Part shown: positions 1-5,757 of the stretch, piece after piece
Layout: each line of letters starts with the position of its first letter
How positions within the stretch are numbered: the stretch's first letter is position 1
Assembly: GCA_900765235.1 (NCBI GenBank)
Contig: CAAFRK010000021.1
Location: 1 to 7,723 of the forward strand
DNA: 7,723 nt
Direction of reading: 5' to 3'
Source of the DNA: an uncultured Veillonella sp.
GTDB taxonomy: Bacteria; Bacillota_C; Negativicutes; Veillonellales; Veillonellaceae
Made by a program: the position numbers and the translations under genes
Notes under the pieces: model-generated
Database searches by the model: none
Told to the model about the DNA's origin: nothing
What the model saw: only the letters and a program-made list of their open reading frames with translations

Positions 1-60
1 GTTCCGGATGATGTTAAGGAAAAACTTGAAGAACGCTTTAATACGGTCCATAATAAATAG
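1..60 (+). CDS. coaD: C-terminal end of probable phosphopantetheine adenylyltransferase (partial)
   Basis: Only the last 19 codons and the TAG stop (58-60) are in the window; the gene starts upstream. The visible tail begins VPDDVKEKLEERF. It resembles the usual CoaD C-terminus, where a short 'VP..V...L..KF' helix follows the last motif. CoaD makes dephospho-CoA from 4'-phosphopantetheine and ATP, the fourth step of coenzyme A synthesis in the cytoplasm. The context supports the call: in many Clostridia and Negativicutes coaD is followed directly by a small coiled-coil protein like the one that starts 11 bases downstream. Nineteen residues are too few for certainty, so the identity is a homology-style inference from a short tail plus synteny. 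The open reading frame itself and its stop are clear. Confidence 0.55.
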   Translation, partial: VPDDVKEKLEERFNTVHNK

Positions 61-71
61 GGGTGAATTGT

Positions 72-539
72 ATGAAAACAGAAAAATTATTAGAAGATTT
101 AGAGGTTCTTATTGAATCTAGCAGCCGTATTCCTATGACTACAAAACGTATGGTTGAGGAAGACGAAATTATGCGTATTATTGATTCTATTCAAGAGTCC
201 TTACCATTGGAACTTGAAGAGTCTCGTCGTATTGTAGCTGATAAAGATAAAGTATTAGCTGATGCTCAACGTCAAGCTGAAACTCTAATTGATCAAGCTA
301 AAGACTACATTGCTAAATTAACTGCTGAAAGCGAACTTGTAAAACAAGCGCAAGAACAAGCAAATCAAATTATCAATGCAGCTAACCAATCCTCTGAAGA
401 ATTGAAATCTAGCTCTATTCAATATGCTGGTGATGTTCTTAAATATGTGGAAAACAACTTAGAGAAAACATTGGAAAGCTTACGTCAAAATCGTGAAAGT
501 TTGAAACAAACTGAACAACGTACAGAAGAAAACCAATAA
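72..539 (+). CDS. Coiled-coil protein of unknown function, downstream of coaD
   Basis: This gene encodes 155 residues, nearly all predicted helix. An N-terminal segment (about 1-50) contains an 'LEDLEVLIESSSRIPMT' stretch and a 'DEIMRIIDSIQESLP' helix. A long charged, Ala/Gln/Glu-rich helix (about 50-150) follows, with recurring alanines in an 'A..QA..L...A' spacing, as in DivIVA-like proteins or the stalk of ATP synthase subunit b. I see no signal peptide, membrane segment, cysteine or catalytic motif. Relatives next to coaD in Firmicutes are often labelled 'ATPase', but there is no Walker A motif here, so that label should not be copied. I chose ATG 72 because AGGGGTG (59-65) sits at good spacing before it; an in-frame GTG at 63 would overlap that site. 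The ribosome binding site begins on the stop codon of the upstream gene, which suggests co-translation. Function is unknown; a scaffolding or cell-envelope/division role is only a guess from its shape. Confidence 0.85.
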   Translation: MKTEKLLEDLEVLIESSSRIPMTTKRMVEEDEIMRIIDSIQESLPLELEESRRIVADKDKVLADAQRQAETLIDQAKDYIAKLTAESELVKQAQEQANQIINAANQSSEELKSSSIQYAGDVLKYVENNLEKTLESLRQNRESLKQTEQRTEENQ

Positions 540-546
540 TATAAAT

Positions 547-580
547 AAAAAGAAGCGAAGGATTTCCTTCGCTTCTTTTT
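547..580. terminator. Bidirectional intrinsic terminator between convergent genes
   Basis: AGAAGCGAAGG (551-561) pairs perfectly with CCTTCGCTTCT (566-576), giving an 11-bp stem with a four-base loop. The stem is preceded by AAAA (547-550) and followed by TTTT (577-580), so each strand shows a stem followed by a T run. It ends the plus-strand coiled-coil gene (stop at 537-539). On the minus strand it ends the NFACT gene, whose TAA stop (579-581) overlaps the tract at the base of the hairpin. Confidence 0.9.
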
Positions 581-2294
581 ATTCAGTATAATTATCGGGT
601 TTTTTAGGCTCTACAATCATTGTTTGATGAGTATTAAAGATAACAAATCCAAGAGGAGACCCAGGTGGTTTTTTGATATTTTTAATATATGTATAGTCTA
701 CAGGCACCTTACTAGTCTCGCGAGCCTTACTAAAATATGCTGCATATTGAGCAACCTTTGATAAAATCATATCATCAGGCTCTACATTAAGTCTTAATAT
801 GAGGTGAGAACCTTGAATATCTTGTGTATGGAACCAAATATCGGTTGGTTTTGCAAATCGATGGGTTAAATATTCGTTTTGTTGATTGTTACGACCAATA
901 AATATTTCGCCTTCATCAATGGTTAAATGAATGTAATTCGATTTACCTAGCTTATAAGATAGTGGTTTCTTGGATTTTTTTATAATGCCCGCATCCATAC
1001 ATTCTTTTCGAATTTCCTCTAAGCTTTCACGGGTAGTGGCTAATGAAATACTATATAAAATCGATTTGAGATATTCAAGTTTTGTAGTACTTGCATTCAG
1101 TTGATATTCACCGCTGACCATACGATTTTTTAATTTTGTATAGAGCTTATAATACCATTGTCCGTTTTCTACAATCGTAAGATTTGGCTTTAAGGGGATT
1201 GTTAATAACTCTCCTTCTTCAGAAAGAAGATTTGTTAATTGGATAGAAGGTTCATATTGTACCTGTAAGTGGGCATTAATCATTAAGATATCGCCATATA
1301 GTTTATAGGTATCCATTTTATTGGTGTCATCTAATTCATCTTTGATTTTTTGATGACGAACTTCTTCTTTCTTGATAGCCGCTGTTAAAATCTTTTCTAA
1401 TTCTTTATCAGCAGTGTGAATTGATTTTGTATTGTGAATCGATTCTTCTAGAGCCTCTGAAATCGTACTATATTCTTTTACTACTTTATAATTGTGTAAC
1501 GTAAAGGTAGCGTGTGCTTTTTTATTATTCTCATTGATTAAAGTAAGCAAGCCATGACTGTCTTGGAGTTTTGCTTTTAGCTCATATAATGCCTTAGCTA
1601 ATGTATCTATTTGATCTGGACTTAAATCAGTTATAGATTCATCACCATCTAGATTGGCAGTCCATAATACTTCATCTAATAAAGGTTTACCAAAACCGTT
1701 AAAGATAGCTCGTATAGATTGTTGTACATTACCATTACCAAAGGAAGTCAGTAGATTTCTTATTTCTTCATAATCGAAGTCCATCAAACTTACACGATTA
1801 GCATTTGGTGGTAATTCATAGTCAAGCTTAGGACTAATAGACCGTTCACGATTCATTAAAGGGGATACGTGAATTAAGGATTCTAAAATGACTCCATCTT
1901 GCACAAAGATACAGTTTGAATATTTGCCCATTAATTCTACATAGATAAATGTACTTGTAATAGATCCATCCATTTCAAGCTTATCCGTTTGGATACACAT
2001 GATTCGGTCCCCATTAATTTGTTCCACCTTTACAATGCGGCTACCTTCAATATGTTTACGTAAAAACATACATAGTGAACTTGGTTCTTTTGGTAAATCC
2101 TGTAGCGGTTTGCTAAGATACATTGCAGGGGTTGCACCAACGGTAACAATCAAGTTTTGATCTTCGTTAAGGGCTCGAATTTTAAATAGTAATGTAGTTT
2201 TATCTATTTGATATAATTTTTGTATTTGACCTGTTTGTAATCGCTCGTTTAATTCTTTAGCGAGAACAGACATGGTAAGTCCGTCTAAATTCAT
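579..2294 (-). CDS. rqcH: NFACT-family ribosome quality control protein RqcH (Rqc2/FbpA homolog)
   Basis: The product has 571 residues, close to the roughly 570 usual for bacterial RqcH. Family role: it binds obstructed 50S subunits carrying a stalled peptidyl-tRNA and recruits tRNA-Ala to add an alanine tail that marks the nascent chain for degradation. Some homologs were first described as fibronectin-binding proteins (FbpA). The N-terminal NFACT-N region shows the conserved CMFLRKHIEGSRI (75-87), a D96-R97 pair at the place of the RqcH 'DR' residues needed for tRNA recognition, and ELMGKYSN (120-127). Helical, charged segments around 280-325 and 400-435 fit the coiled-coil arm. The C-terminal NFACT-R domain (about 452-560) has GRNNQQNEYLT (467-477), DIWFHT (485-490) and GSHLIL (495-500). 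Start ATG 2292-2294 (read on the minus strand) is preceded by AAAGGAG at five to six bases. It is divergent from yicC and convergent with the coiled-coil gene. No signal peptide is present, so any surface role would need non-classical export. Confidence 0.93.
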   Translation of the reverse strand: MNLDGLTMSVLAKELNERLQTGQIQKLYQIDKTTLLFKIRALNEDQNLIVTVGATPAMYLSKPLQDLPKEPSSLCMFLRKHIEGSRIVKVEQINGDRIMCIQTDKLEMDGSITSTFIYVELMGKYSNCIFVQDGVILESLIHVSPLMNRERSISPKLDYELPPNANRVSLMDFDYEEIRNLLTSFGNGNVQQSIRAIFNGFGKPLLDEVLWTANLDGDESITDLSPDQIDTLAKALYELKAKLQDSHGLLTLINENNKKAHATFTLHNYKVVKEYSTISEALEESIHNTKSIHTADKELEKILTAAIKKEEVRHQKIKDELDDTNKMDTYKLYGDILMINAHLQVQYEPSIQLTNLLSEEGELLTIPLKPNLTIVENGQWYYKLYTKLKNRMVSGEYQLNASTTKLEYLKSILYSISLATTRESLEEIRKECMDAGIIKKSKKPLSYKLGKSNYIHLTIDEGEIFIGRNNQQNEYLTHRFAKPTDIWFHTQDIQGSHLILRLNVEPDDMILSKVAQYAAYFSKARETSKVPVDYTYIKNIKKPPGSPLGFVIFNTHQTMIVEPKKPDNYTE

Positions 2295-2319
2295 AGTACT
2301 CCTTTCAATTTTATTTAGA

Positions 2320-2347
2320 AGTATAGTTTAGTATAACATAATGTACA
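2320..2347 (-). promoter_or_regulatory. Candidate promoter for rqcH
   Basis: Read on the minus strand, TGTACA (2342-2347, a 4/6 match to TTGACA) lies 16 bases before TATACT (2320-2325, 5/6 match to TATAAT). This would start transcription about 20 bases before the gene's AAAGGAG site. A second TATACT at 2330-2335 is an alternative -10 box but has a poorer -35. The assignment rests only on consensus matching in very AT-rich DNA. Confidence 0.35.
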
Positions 2348-2376
2348 TATAATTCTTAGTATTTAAACACGGAATG

Positions 2377-2394
2377 TATAATTCGTGGTACAAT
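2377..2394 (+). promoter_or_regulatory. Candidate promoter(s) for the yicC-remA-gmk-rpoZ operon
   Basis: Two -10-like boxes lie before yicC: a perfect TATAAT at 2377-2382, and TACAAT at 2389-2394 with TG at 2386-2387, which makes an extended -10 (TGnTACAAT). Neither has a convincing TTGACA at 16-18 bases; the best is TTCTTA at 2353-2358, 18 bases before the first box. The extended -10 would give a leader of about 20 bases holding the AAGGAGG at 2408-2414. The 127-base gap between the divergent starts (2295-2421) holds these and the rqcH promoter candidate and nothing else I can recognise. Confidence 0.45.
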
Positions 2395-2421
2395 AATAAA
2401 AACTGCTAAGGAGGATATCAC

Positions 2422-3303
2422 ATGAAAAGTATGACCGGTTTTGGTTCTGGCACGGCAACCAAAGATGGCATTACCTGCACGGTAGAAATAAAGTCCGTAA
2501 ATGCGCGATTTCTTGATTTATTTATACGTAGTCCAAAGCAAATAAACCCTTTTGAAACCATTATTCGCGGATTAGTACAAGATCGAATTACCCGCGGTAA
2601 GGTCGAAGTATCTGTTTCTATTCAGGATGCGGGAGAGAGACCTAAGACCTTTACAATAAATAGTGTGTTGAGAAAGCAGATACAAGAATTACTTGTTCAA
2701 GAAGAGTTTTATGATGACCCTAAAAAGGTTCCTTTGCAAGCGGTCAACTCTGTTTCTAATGAATGGATTCAACAACAAGATACACCGATTGCAGAAGATG
2801 TGCTTTCAGAAATAGTAAAAGAATCTACAACTCAAGCATTAGATGCTCTAATAGCAATGCGTACGGTAGAAGGTAAACATATTGAACAAGATTTATTATC
2901 ACGTATCTCTACCTTAGAAAATGTCATCAAACATATTGATGAGAATAAGGCGGGAGCCGTAGAAGCGTATCGCGAGCATATAAAAGGTAAAATTCAAGAG
3001 TACTTAGTTTCTTTGGAAGCGAGTATAAGTGAAGATCGTTTTTTGCAGGAAATAGCTTTACTAGCTGATAAGACTGATATTACGGAAGAGATTGTCCGAT
3101 TCACCTCACATGTGGTACAATTAAAAAACACACTTGTAGATGAGAATTCCATCGGTCGTAAGGTGGATTTTATTTTGCAAGAAATGAATCGTGAAGTGAA
3201 TACAATTGGTTCCAAAGCTATGGATTCAAGTATTACAGAGTTTGTGGTTCAACTTAAATGTGAGTTAGAGAAAATTAGAGAACAAGTACAGAATGTAGAG
3301 TAA
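2422..3303 (+). CDS. yicC: YicC/YloC family endoribonuclease
   Basis: The product has 293 residues, close to the roughly 290 of E. coli YicC and B. subtilis YloC. The N-terminal YicC_N domain (about 1-155) opens with the family hallmark MKSMTGFG and continues with VEIKSVNARFLDL (21-33) and TRGKVEV (57-63). The C-terminal DUF1732 domain (about 208-293) carries DKTDITEEIVR (216-226), GRKVDFILQEMNREVNTIGSK (245-265, key residues R246, D249, Q253, E254, N256, E258, N260, G263) and ELEKIREQVQN (281-291). Family members are RNases implicated in turnover of small RNA or mRNA; the exact target here is unknown. AAGGAGG (2408-2414) lies seven bases before the ATG. It is the first gene of a tight operon: the next gene starts 14 bases after its stop, with the intervening AGGAGGT at 3305-3311. 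Confidence 0.95.
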   Translation: MKSMTGFGSGTATKDGITCTVEIKSVNARFLDLFIRSPKQINPFETIIRGLVQDRITRGKVEVSVSIQDAGERPKTFTINSVLRKQIQELLVQEEFYDDPKKVPLQAVNSVSNEWIQQQDTPIAEDVLSEIVKESTTQALDALIAMRTVEGKHIEQDLLSRISTLENVIKHIDENKAGAVEAYREHIKGKIQEYLVSLEASISEDRFLQEIALLADKTDITEEIVRFTSHVVQLKNTLVDENSIGRKVDFILQEMNREVNTIGSKAMDSSITEFVVQLKCELEKIREQVQNVE

Positions 3304-3317
3304 TAGGAGGTCCATAA

Positions 3318-3587
3318 ATGAGTATTCAATTATTGAATATAGGCTTTGGTAATATGGTATCTGCTAACCGTGTTATGGCTATCATTAGTCCTGAATCTGC
3401 ACCAATTAAACGTATGGTTCAAGATGCACGTGATAAGGGCCTACTCATTGATGCTACATATGGTCGTAAGACTCGTGCTGTATTAGTTATGGATAGTGGT
3501 CAAATTGTATTATCTGCAATTCAACCAGAAACCGTAGCACATCGACTTGTGCAATATGATGTAGACGAAGATACAGTAGAATCATAG
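3318..3587 (+). CDS. remA: RemA family DNA-binding regulator (DUF370)
   Basis: This 89-residue protein is highly typical of the DUF370/RemA family. It shows [13 protein letters not shown] (6-18), [10 protein letters not shown] (24-33), [17 protein letters not shown] (45-61) and [10 protein letters not shown] (68-77). In Bacillus subtilis RemA is a ring-forming DNA-binding protein that activates biofilm matrix and osmoprotection genes. From memory, Arg18, Pro29 and the Arg50-Arg51 pair are important there. Here R18, P29 and R50 are kept and position 51 is lysine, a conservative change. The acidic C-terminal tail (81-89) is outside the conserved core. The remA-gmk adjacency is conserved in many Firmicutes, which supports the call. 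What it controls in this organism cannot be told from the window. AGGAGGT at 3305-3311 gives a good start at ATG 3318. Confidence 0.93.
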   Translation: MSIQLLNIGFGNMVSANRVMAIISPESAPIKRMVQDARDKGLLIDATYGRKTRAVLVMDSGQIVLSAIQPETVAHRLVQYDVDEDTVES

Positions 3588-3590
3588 GAG
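3585..3590 (+). promoter_or_regulatory. gmk ribosome binding site overlapping remA stop codon
   Basis: TAGGAG at 3585-3590 holds both the remA TAG stop (3585-3587) and the Shine-Dalgarno of gmk, five bases before ATG 3596. Only eight bases separate the two genes. Ribosomes finishing remA would therefore land on the gmk start, which suggests translational coupling and also fixes the gmk start choice. Confidence 0.75.
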
Positions 3591-3595
3591 TACAT

Positions 3596-4225
3596 ATGTC
3601 AGACAGAGGATTATTAATCGTTATATCCGGGCCATCTGGCGCAGGTAAAGGTACGATTTGTGCGAATATTCGAAAAGAAATGCCTAATCTAGTTTATTCC
3701 GTTTCTATGACAACACGGGCACCACGTGTTGGTGAAGTGGAAGGGGTCAATTATTTCTTTCGCTCAAAAGAAGAGTTTGAATCTCTATTAAGTGAAGATG
3801 CATTTTTAGAATATGCAAAAGTATATGATAATTACTACGGTACACCGAAGCAACATGTAATGGATTTATTAGATGAAGGTAAAAGTGTACTGTTAGAAAT
3901 TGATATTCAAGGTGCTATGCAAGTAAAAGAACGTTTTAGTGATGCTGTATTTATTTATATAGTGCCACCGTCTTTAACTGAGTTATCTGAACGTTTACAT
4001 AACCGCGGTACAGATGCGAAAGAAGTTATTGATAAACGGCTGTCATTAGCTTGTTCTGAATTGGCATTAGCTCATAGATATGACTATATAGTTGTAAATG
4101 ATGATCTCGGAGAGGCATCAGAGAAGGTTGCTTCTATTTTACGGGCAGAATCCTGTAAGATTAGTCGTAATAAAGAGCAAATTCAATTTATTTATAAACA
4201 GTATCAAGAGTCTAAGGAGAAGTGA
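3596..4225 (+). CDS. gmk: Guanylate kinase
   Basis: The product has 209 residues, the normal length for bacterial Gmk. It phosphorylates GMP (and dGMP) to GDP with ATP in the cytoplasm, an essential step in guanine nucleotide supply that also helps recycle (p)ppGpp-related pools. The P-loop is GPSGAGKGT (12-20). The GMP-binding region shows SMTTRAPRVGE (37-47), with R41 and R44 as expected nucleotide contacts. It continues with YGTPK (81-85) and EIDIQGAMQV (101-110). The lid region carries RLHNRGTD (133-140), followed by R148. The C-terminal YDYIVVNDD (162-170) is also typical. Every expected motif is present and there is no sign of truncation. It lies between remA and rpoZ, the usual Firmicutes order. 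Its stop (4223-4225) is four bases before the rpoZ start, and the rpoZ ribosome binding site lies inside its last codons. Confidence 0.97.
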   Translation: MSDRGLLIVISGPSGAGKGTICANIRKEMPNLVYSVSMTTRAPRVGEVEGVNYFFRSKEEFESLLSEDAFLEYAKVYDNYYGTPKQHVMDLLDEGKSVLLEIDIQGAMQVKERFSDAVFIYIVPPSLTELSERLHNRGTDAKEVIDKRLSLACSELALAHRYDYIVVNDDLGEASEKVASILRAESCKISRNKEQIQFIYKQYQESKEK

Positions 4226-4229
4226 TAGT

Positions 4230-4445
4230 ATGATGGTAAAACCTCCATTGAAAAAATTGGAAAGTCAAGTTGATAGCAAATATACTTTGGTAACATTGGC
4301 AGCTAAACGGGCTCGTGAATTAACAGATGGCGAACAATGCTTAGCTGAATCTACACATGCAACTGACAAGCCTGTATCCTTGGCATTCTATGAAATTGCC
4401 GAAGGTGAAGTGACTTATAAACGCACAAAAGAAGGCATTAAATAA
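4230..4445 (+). CDS. rpoZ: RNA polymerase omega subunit
   Basis: This is a 71-residue protein, within the usual 60-90 range for omega in Firmicutes. Omega binds the beta-prime subunit and helps assemble and stabilise RNA polymerase. The conserved core KYTLVTLAAKRARELTDG (17-34) matches the omega pattern 'KY.LV..AAKRAR.L..G'. KPVSLAFYEIAEGEV (47-61) matches the second conserved block, usually 'KPV..A..EIA.G'. AAGGAGA at 4214-4220 is nine bases before ATG 4230; a second ATG follows at 4233 but is farther from the site, so 4230 is preferred. The reading frame stays open upstream to 4098, but that part overlaps gmk and is not conserved omega sequence. The gene is followed by an intrinsic-type hairpin. 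Confidence 0.93.
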   Translation: MMVKPPLKKLESQVDSKYTLVTLAAKRARELTDGEQCLAESTHATDKPVSLAFYEIAEGEVTYKRTKEGIK

Positions 4446-4453
4446 GATTAATC

Positions 4454-4485
4454 AATTCCTTGTATCCTTGATACAAGGAATTTTT
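4454..4485 (+). terminator. Intrinsic-type hairpin between rpoZ and coaBC (operon-internal terminator or attenuator)
   Basis: AATTCCTTGTATC (4454-4466) pairs perfectly with GATACAAGGAATT (4470-4482), giving 13 bp closed by a CTT loop. TTTTT (4481-4485) overlaps the end of the 3' arm. The stem is AT-rich and the T run short, so termination may be partial. The coaBC ribosome binding site AAAAGGAG (4486-4493) starts right after the T run, and I see no separate promoter between hairpin and gene. Read-through is therefore the likely source of coaBC mRNA. Confidence 0.75.
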
Positions 4486-4499
4486 AAAAGGAGAAGAAC

Positions 4500-5693
4500 A
4501 TGCGCGGAAAACATATCATTGTCGCTGTATCTGCAGGTATTGCAGCGTATAAGGCAATTGAAGTAGTAAGCCGACTTCGTAAAAAGGGTGCTGAAGTAAA
4601 GGTTGTTATGACTGAAAACGCCACTCATATAGCTTCACCACTTACATTTGGTGAAATTAGTGGACATCCTGTAGCTATCGACATGTTTGAACAAGTACAC
4701 CAATGGGATGTGGAGCATATTGCACTAGCAACATGGGCAGATGCATATGTGGTTGTACCTGCTACAGCAAATGTGATTGGCAAAATTTATGCCGGTATTG
4801 CAGATGATATGCTAACGACAACAATAATGGCTACTAAGGCGCCAAAATATCTTTGTCCGGCTATGAATACCGAAATGTATAATAATCCCATTACGCAACG
4901 AAATTTAGAGGGATTACAGACTTTGGGATCCCATATTATGGAACCGGCTGAAGGTTGGCTTGCTTGTGGTGTTACAGGTGTAGGGCGTCTACCAGAGCCT
5001 GAAGCCATTGTAGAATGGCTTGAATCGCAGATGTGTAAATCTAATGAGCTTGAAGGTACCACAGTACTTGTTGCCGCTGGTGGTACGCAAGAAAACATCG
5101 ATCCTGTTCGTTATATTGGGAATCGTTCTAGCGGCAAAATGGGGTACGCCATTGCTGAACAAGCAGCCCGGATGGGGGCTAACGTTATTTTGGTCAGTGC
5201 ACCCACATCTTTAGCCGTACCTAGTGGAGTAGATTTTGTTCCTGTTGACTCTGCTTTATCTATGCAAAATGCTGTTGAATCTCGATATGGCGAGGTAGAT
5301 GTGGTTATCATGGCGGCAGCAGTATCTGATTTTAGAGTCCTTCACAAGGCAGCACAAAAAATAAAGAAAATGGAGTCTATGACATTAGAACTTGTTAAGA
5401 ATCCAGATATCCTACAAGGTTTAGGTGCTAAAAAGAAACATCAAATTCTTGTTGGGTTTGCAGCAGAAACAGAACATGTAATCGAGTATGGTCAAGATAA
5501 GGTAGCTAGAAAAAATCTAGATATGCTTGTAGCCAATGATGTAAGTAAGTCTAATGCTGGTTTTAATGTAGATACAAATGAAGGCTACTTCTTATATCCT
5601 AATAAAGATCCAAAAGAAATGCCTAATATGAAAAAATCTGAGTTAGCTCATAACATTATGAAAGAAGTTGTGGAATTAGTAAAAAATAAATAG
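4500..5693 (+). CDS. coaBC: Bifunctional phosphopantothenoylcysteine decarboxylase / phosphopantothenate-cysteine ligase
   Basis: The product has 397 residues, the usual length of Dfp/CoaBC. The C-terminal CoaB half joins 4'-phosphopantothenate to cysteine using CTP. The N-terminal FMN-dependent CoaC half then decarboxylates the product to 4'-phosphopantetheine, two successive steps of CoA synthesis. CoaC (about 1-180) shows the flavoprotein start [14 protein letters not shown] (6-19), the catalytic His73 in [11 protein letters not shown] (71-81), PATANVIGK (87-95), PAMNTEMY (120-127) and Cys156 in [10 protein letters not shown] (154-163). CoaB (about 185-397) shows [20 protein letters not shown] (191-210), SSGKMGYA (210-217), MAAAVSDF (271-278) and KIKK (287-290), where the family's conserved lysine sits, then NPDIL (301-305) and VGFAAET (318-324). 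No key residue is missing. It lies about 55 bases after rpoZ, behind a hairpin, in the conserved gmk-rpoZ-coaBC order. With the probable coaD at the left edge, two CoA pathway genes lie within 4.5 kb. Confidence 0.97.
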   Translation: MRGKHIIVAVSAGIAAYKAIEVVSRLRKKGAEVKVVMTENATHIASPLTFGEISGHPVAIDMFEQVHQWDVEHIALATWADAYVVVPATANVIGKIYAGIADDMLTTTIMATKAPKYLCPAMNTEMYNNPITQRNLEGLQTLGSHIMEPAEGWLACGVTGVGRLPEPEAIVEWLESQMCKSNELEGTTVLVAAGGTQENIDPVRYIGNRSSGKMGYAIAEQAARMGANVILVSAPTSLAVPSGVDFVPVDSALSMQNAVESRYGEVDVVIMAAAVSDFRVLHKAAQKIKKMESMTLELVKNPDILQGLGAKKKHQILVGFAAETEHVIEYGQDKVARKNLDMLVANDVSKSNAGFNVDTNEGYFLYPNKDPKEMPNMKKSELAHNIMKEVVELVKNK

Positions 5694-5697
5694 CACT

Positions 5698-5713
5698 GAT
5701 ACATAATTGTATC
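5698..5713. repeat. Short perfect inverted repeat after coaBC
   Basis: GATACA (5698-5703) and TGTATC (5708-5713) are perfect inverted copies around a TAAT spacer. The repeat lies just after the coaBC stop in the 64-base gap before the transporter gene. A 6-bp stem with two G-C pairs and no clean T run is too weak for a convincing terminator. It could be a protein binding site, a weak hairpin or chance. Confidence 0.35.
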
Positions 5714-5757
5714 TTAAATTTTGTAGTTTGTTGTACATAGAAAGAAGTGTTATTTAC

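Noticed and set aside
63..71. GTG at 63 as the start of the coiled-coil gene
   Set aside because: It lies inside the AGGGGTG ribosome binding site; ATG 72 has correct spacing and the added residues carry no family signal.
2994..3215. Minus-strand open frame inside yicC, and similar ones in coaBC and sulP (4787-5098, 5111-5311, 6447-6734, 6891-7082, 7235-7441)
   Set aside because: They lie opposite strongly conserved coding regions, have no ribosome binding site or recognisable domain, and are best explained as shadows of the real genes.
4098..4229. Upstream extension of the rpoZ reading frame inside gmk
   Set aside because: It overlaps well-conserved gmk coding sequence in another frame and does not resemble omega; AAGGAGA at 4214-4220 points to ATG 4230.
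5020..5214. Plus-strand open frame inside coaBC
   Set aside because: It is out of frame within the conserved CoaB linker and nucleotide-binding region and has no separate start signal.
5707..5757. TTG at 5707 as the start of the SulP gene
   Set aside because: It falls in the inverted repeat after coaBC with no ribosome binding site, and adds a 17-residue stretch unlike SulP N-termini. ATG 5758 gives a normal-length protein.
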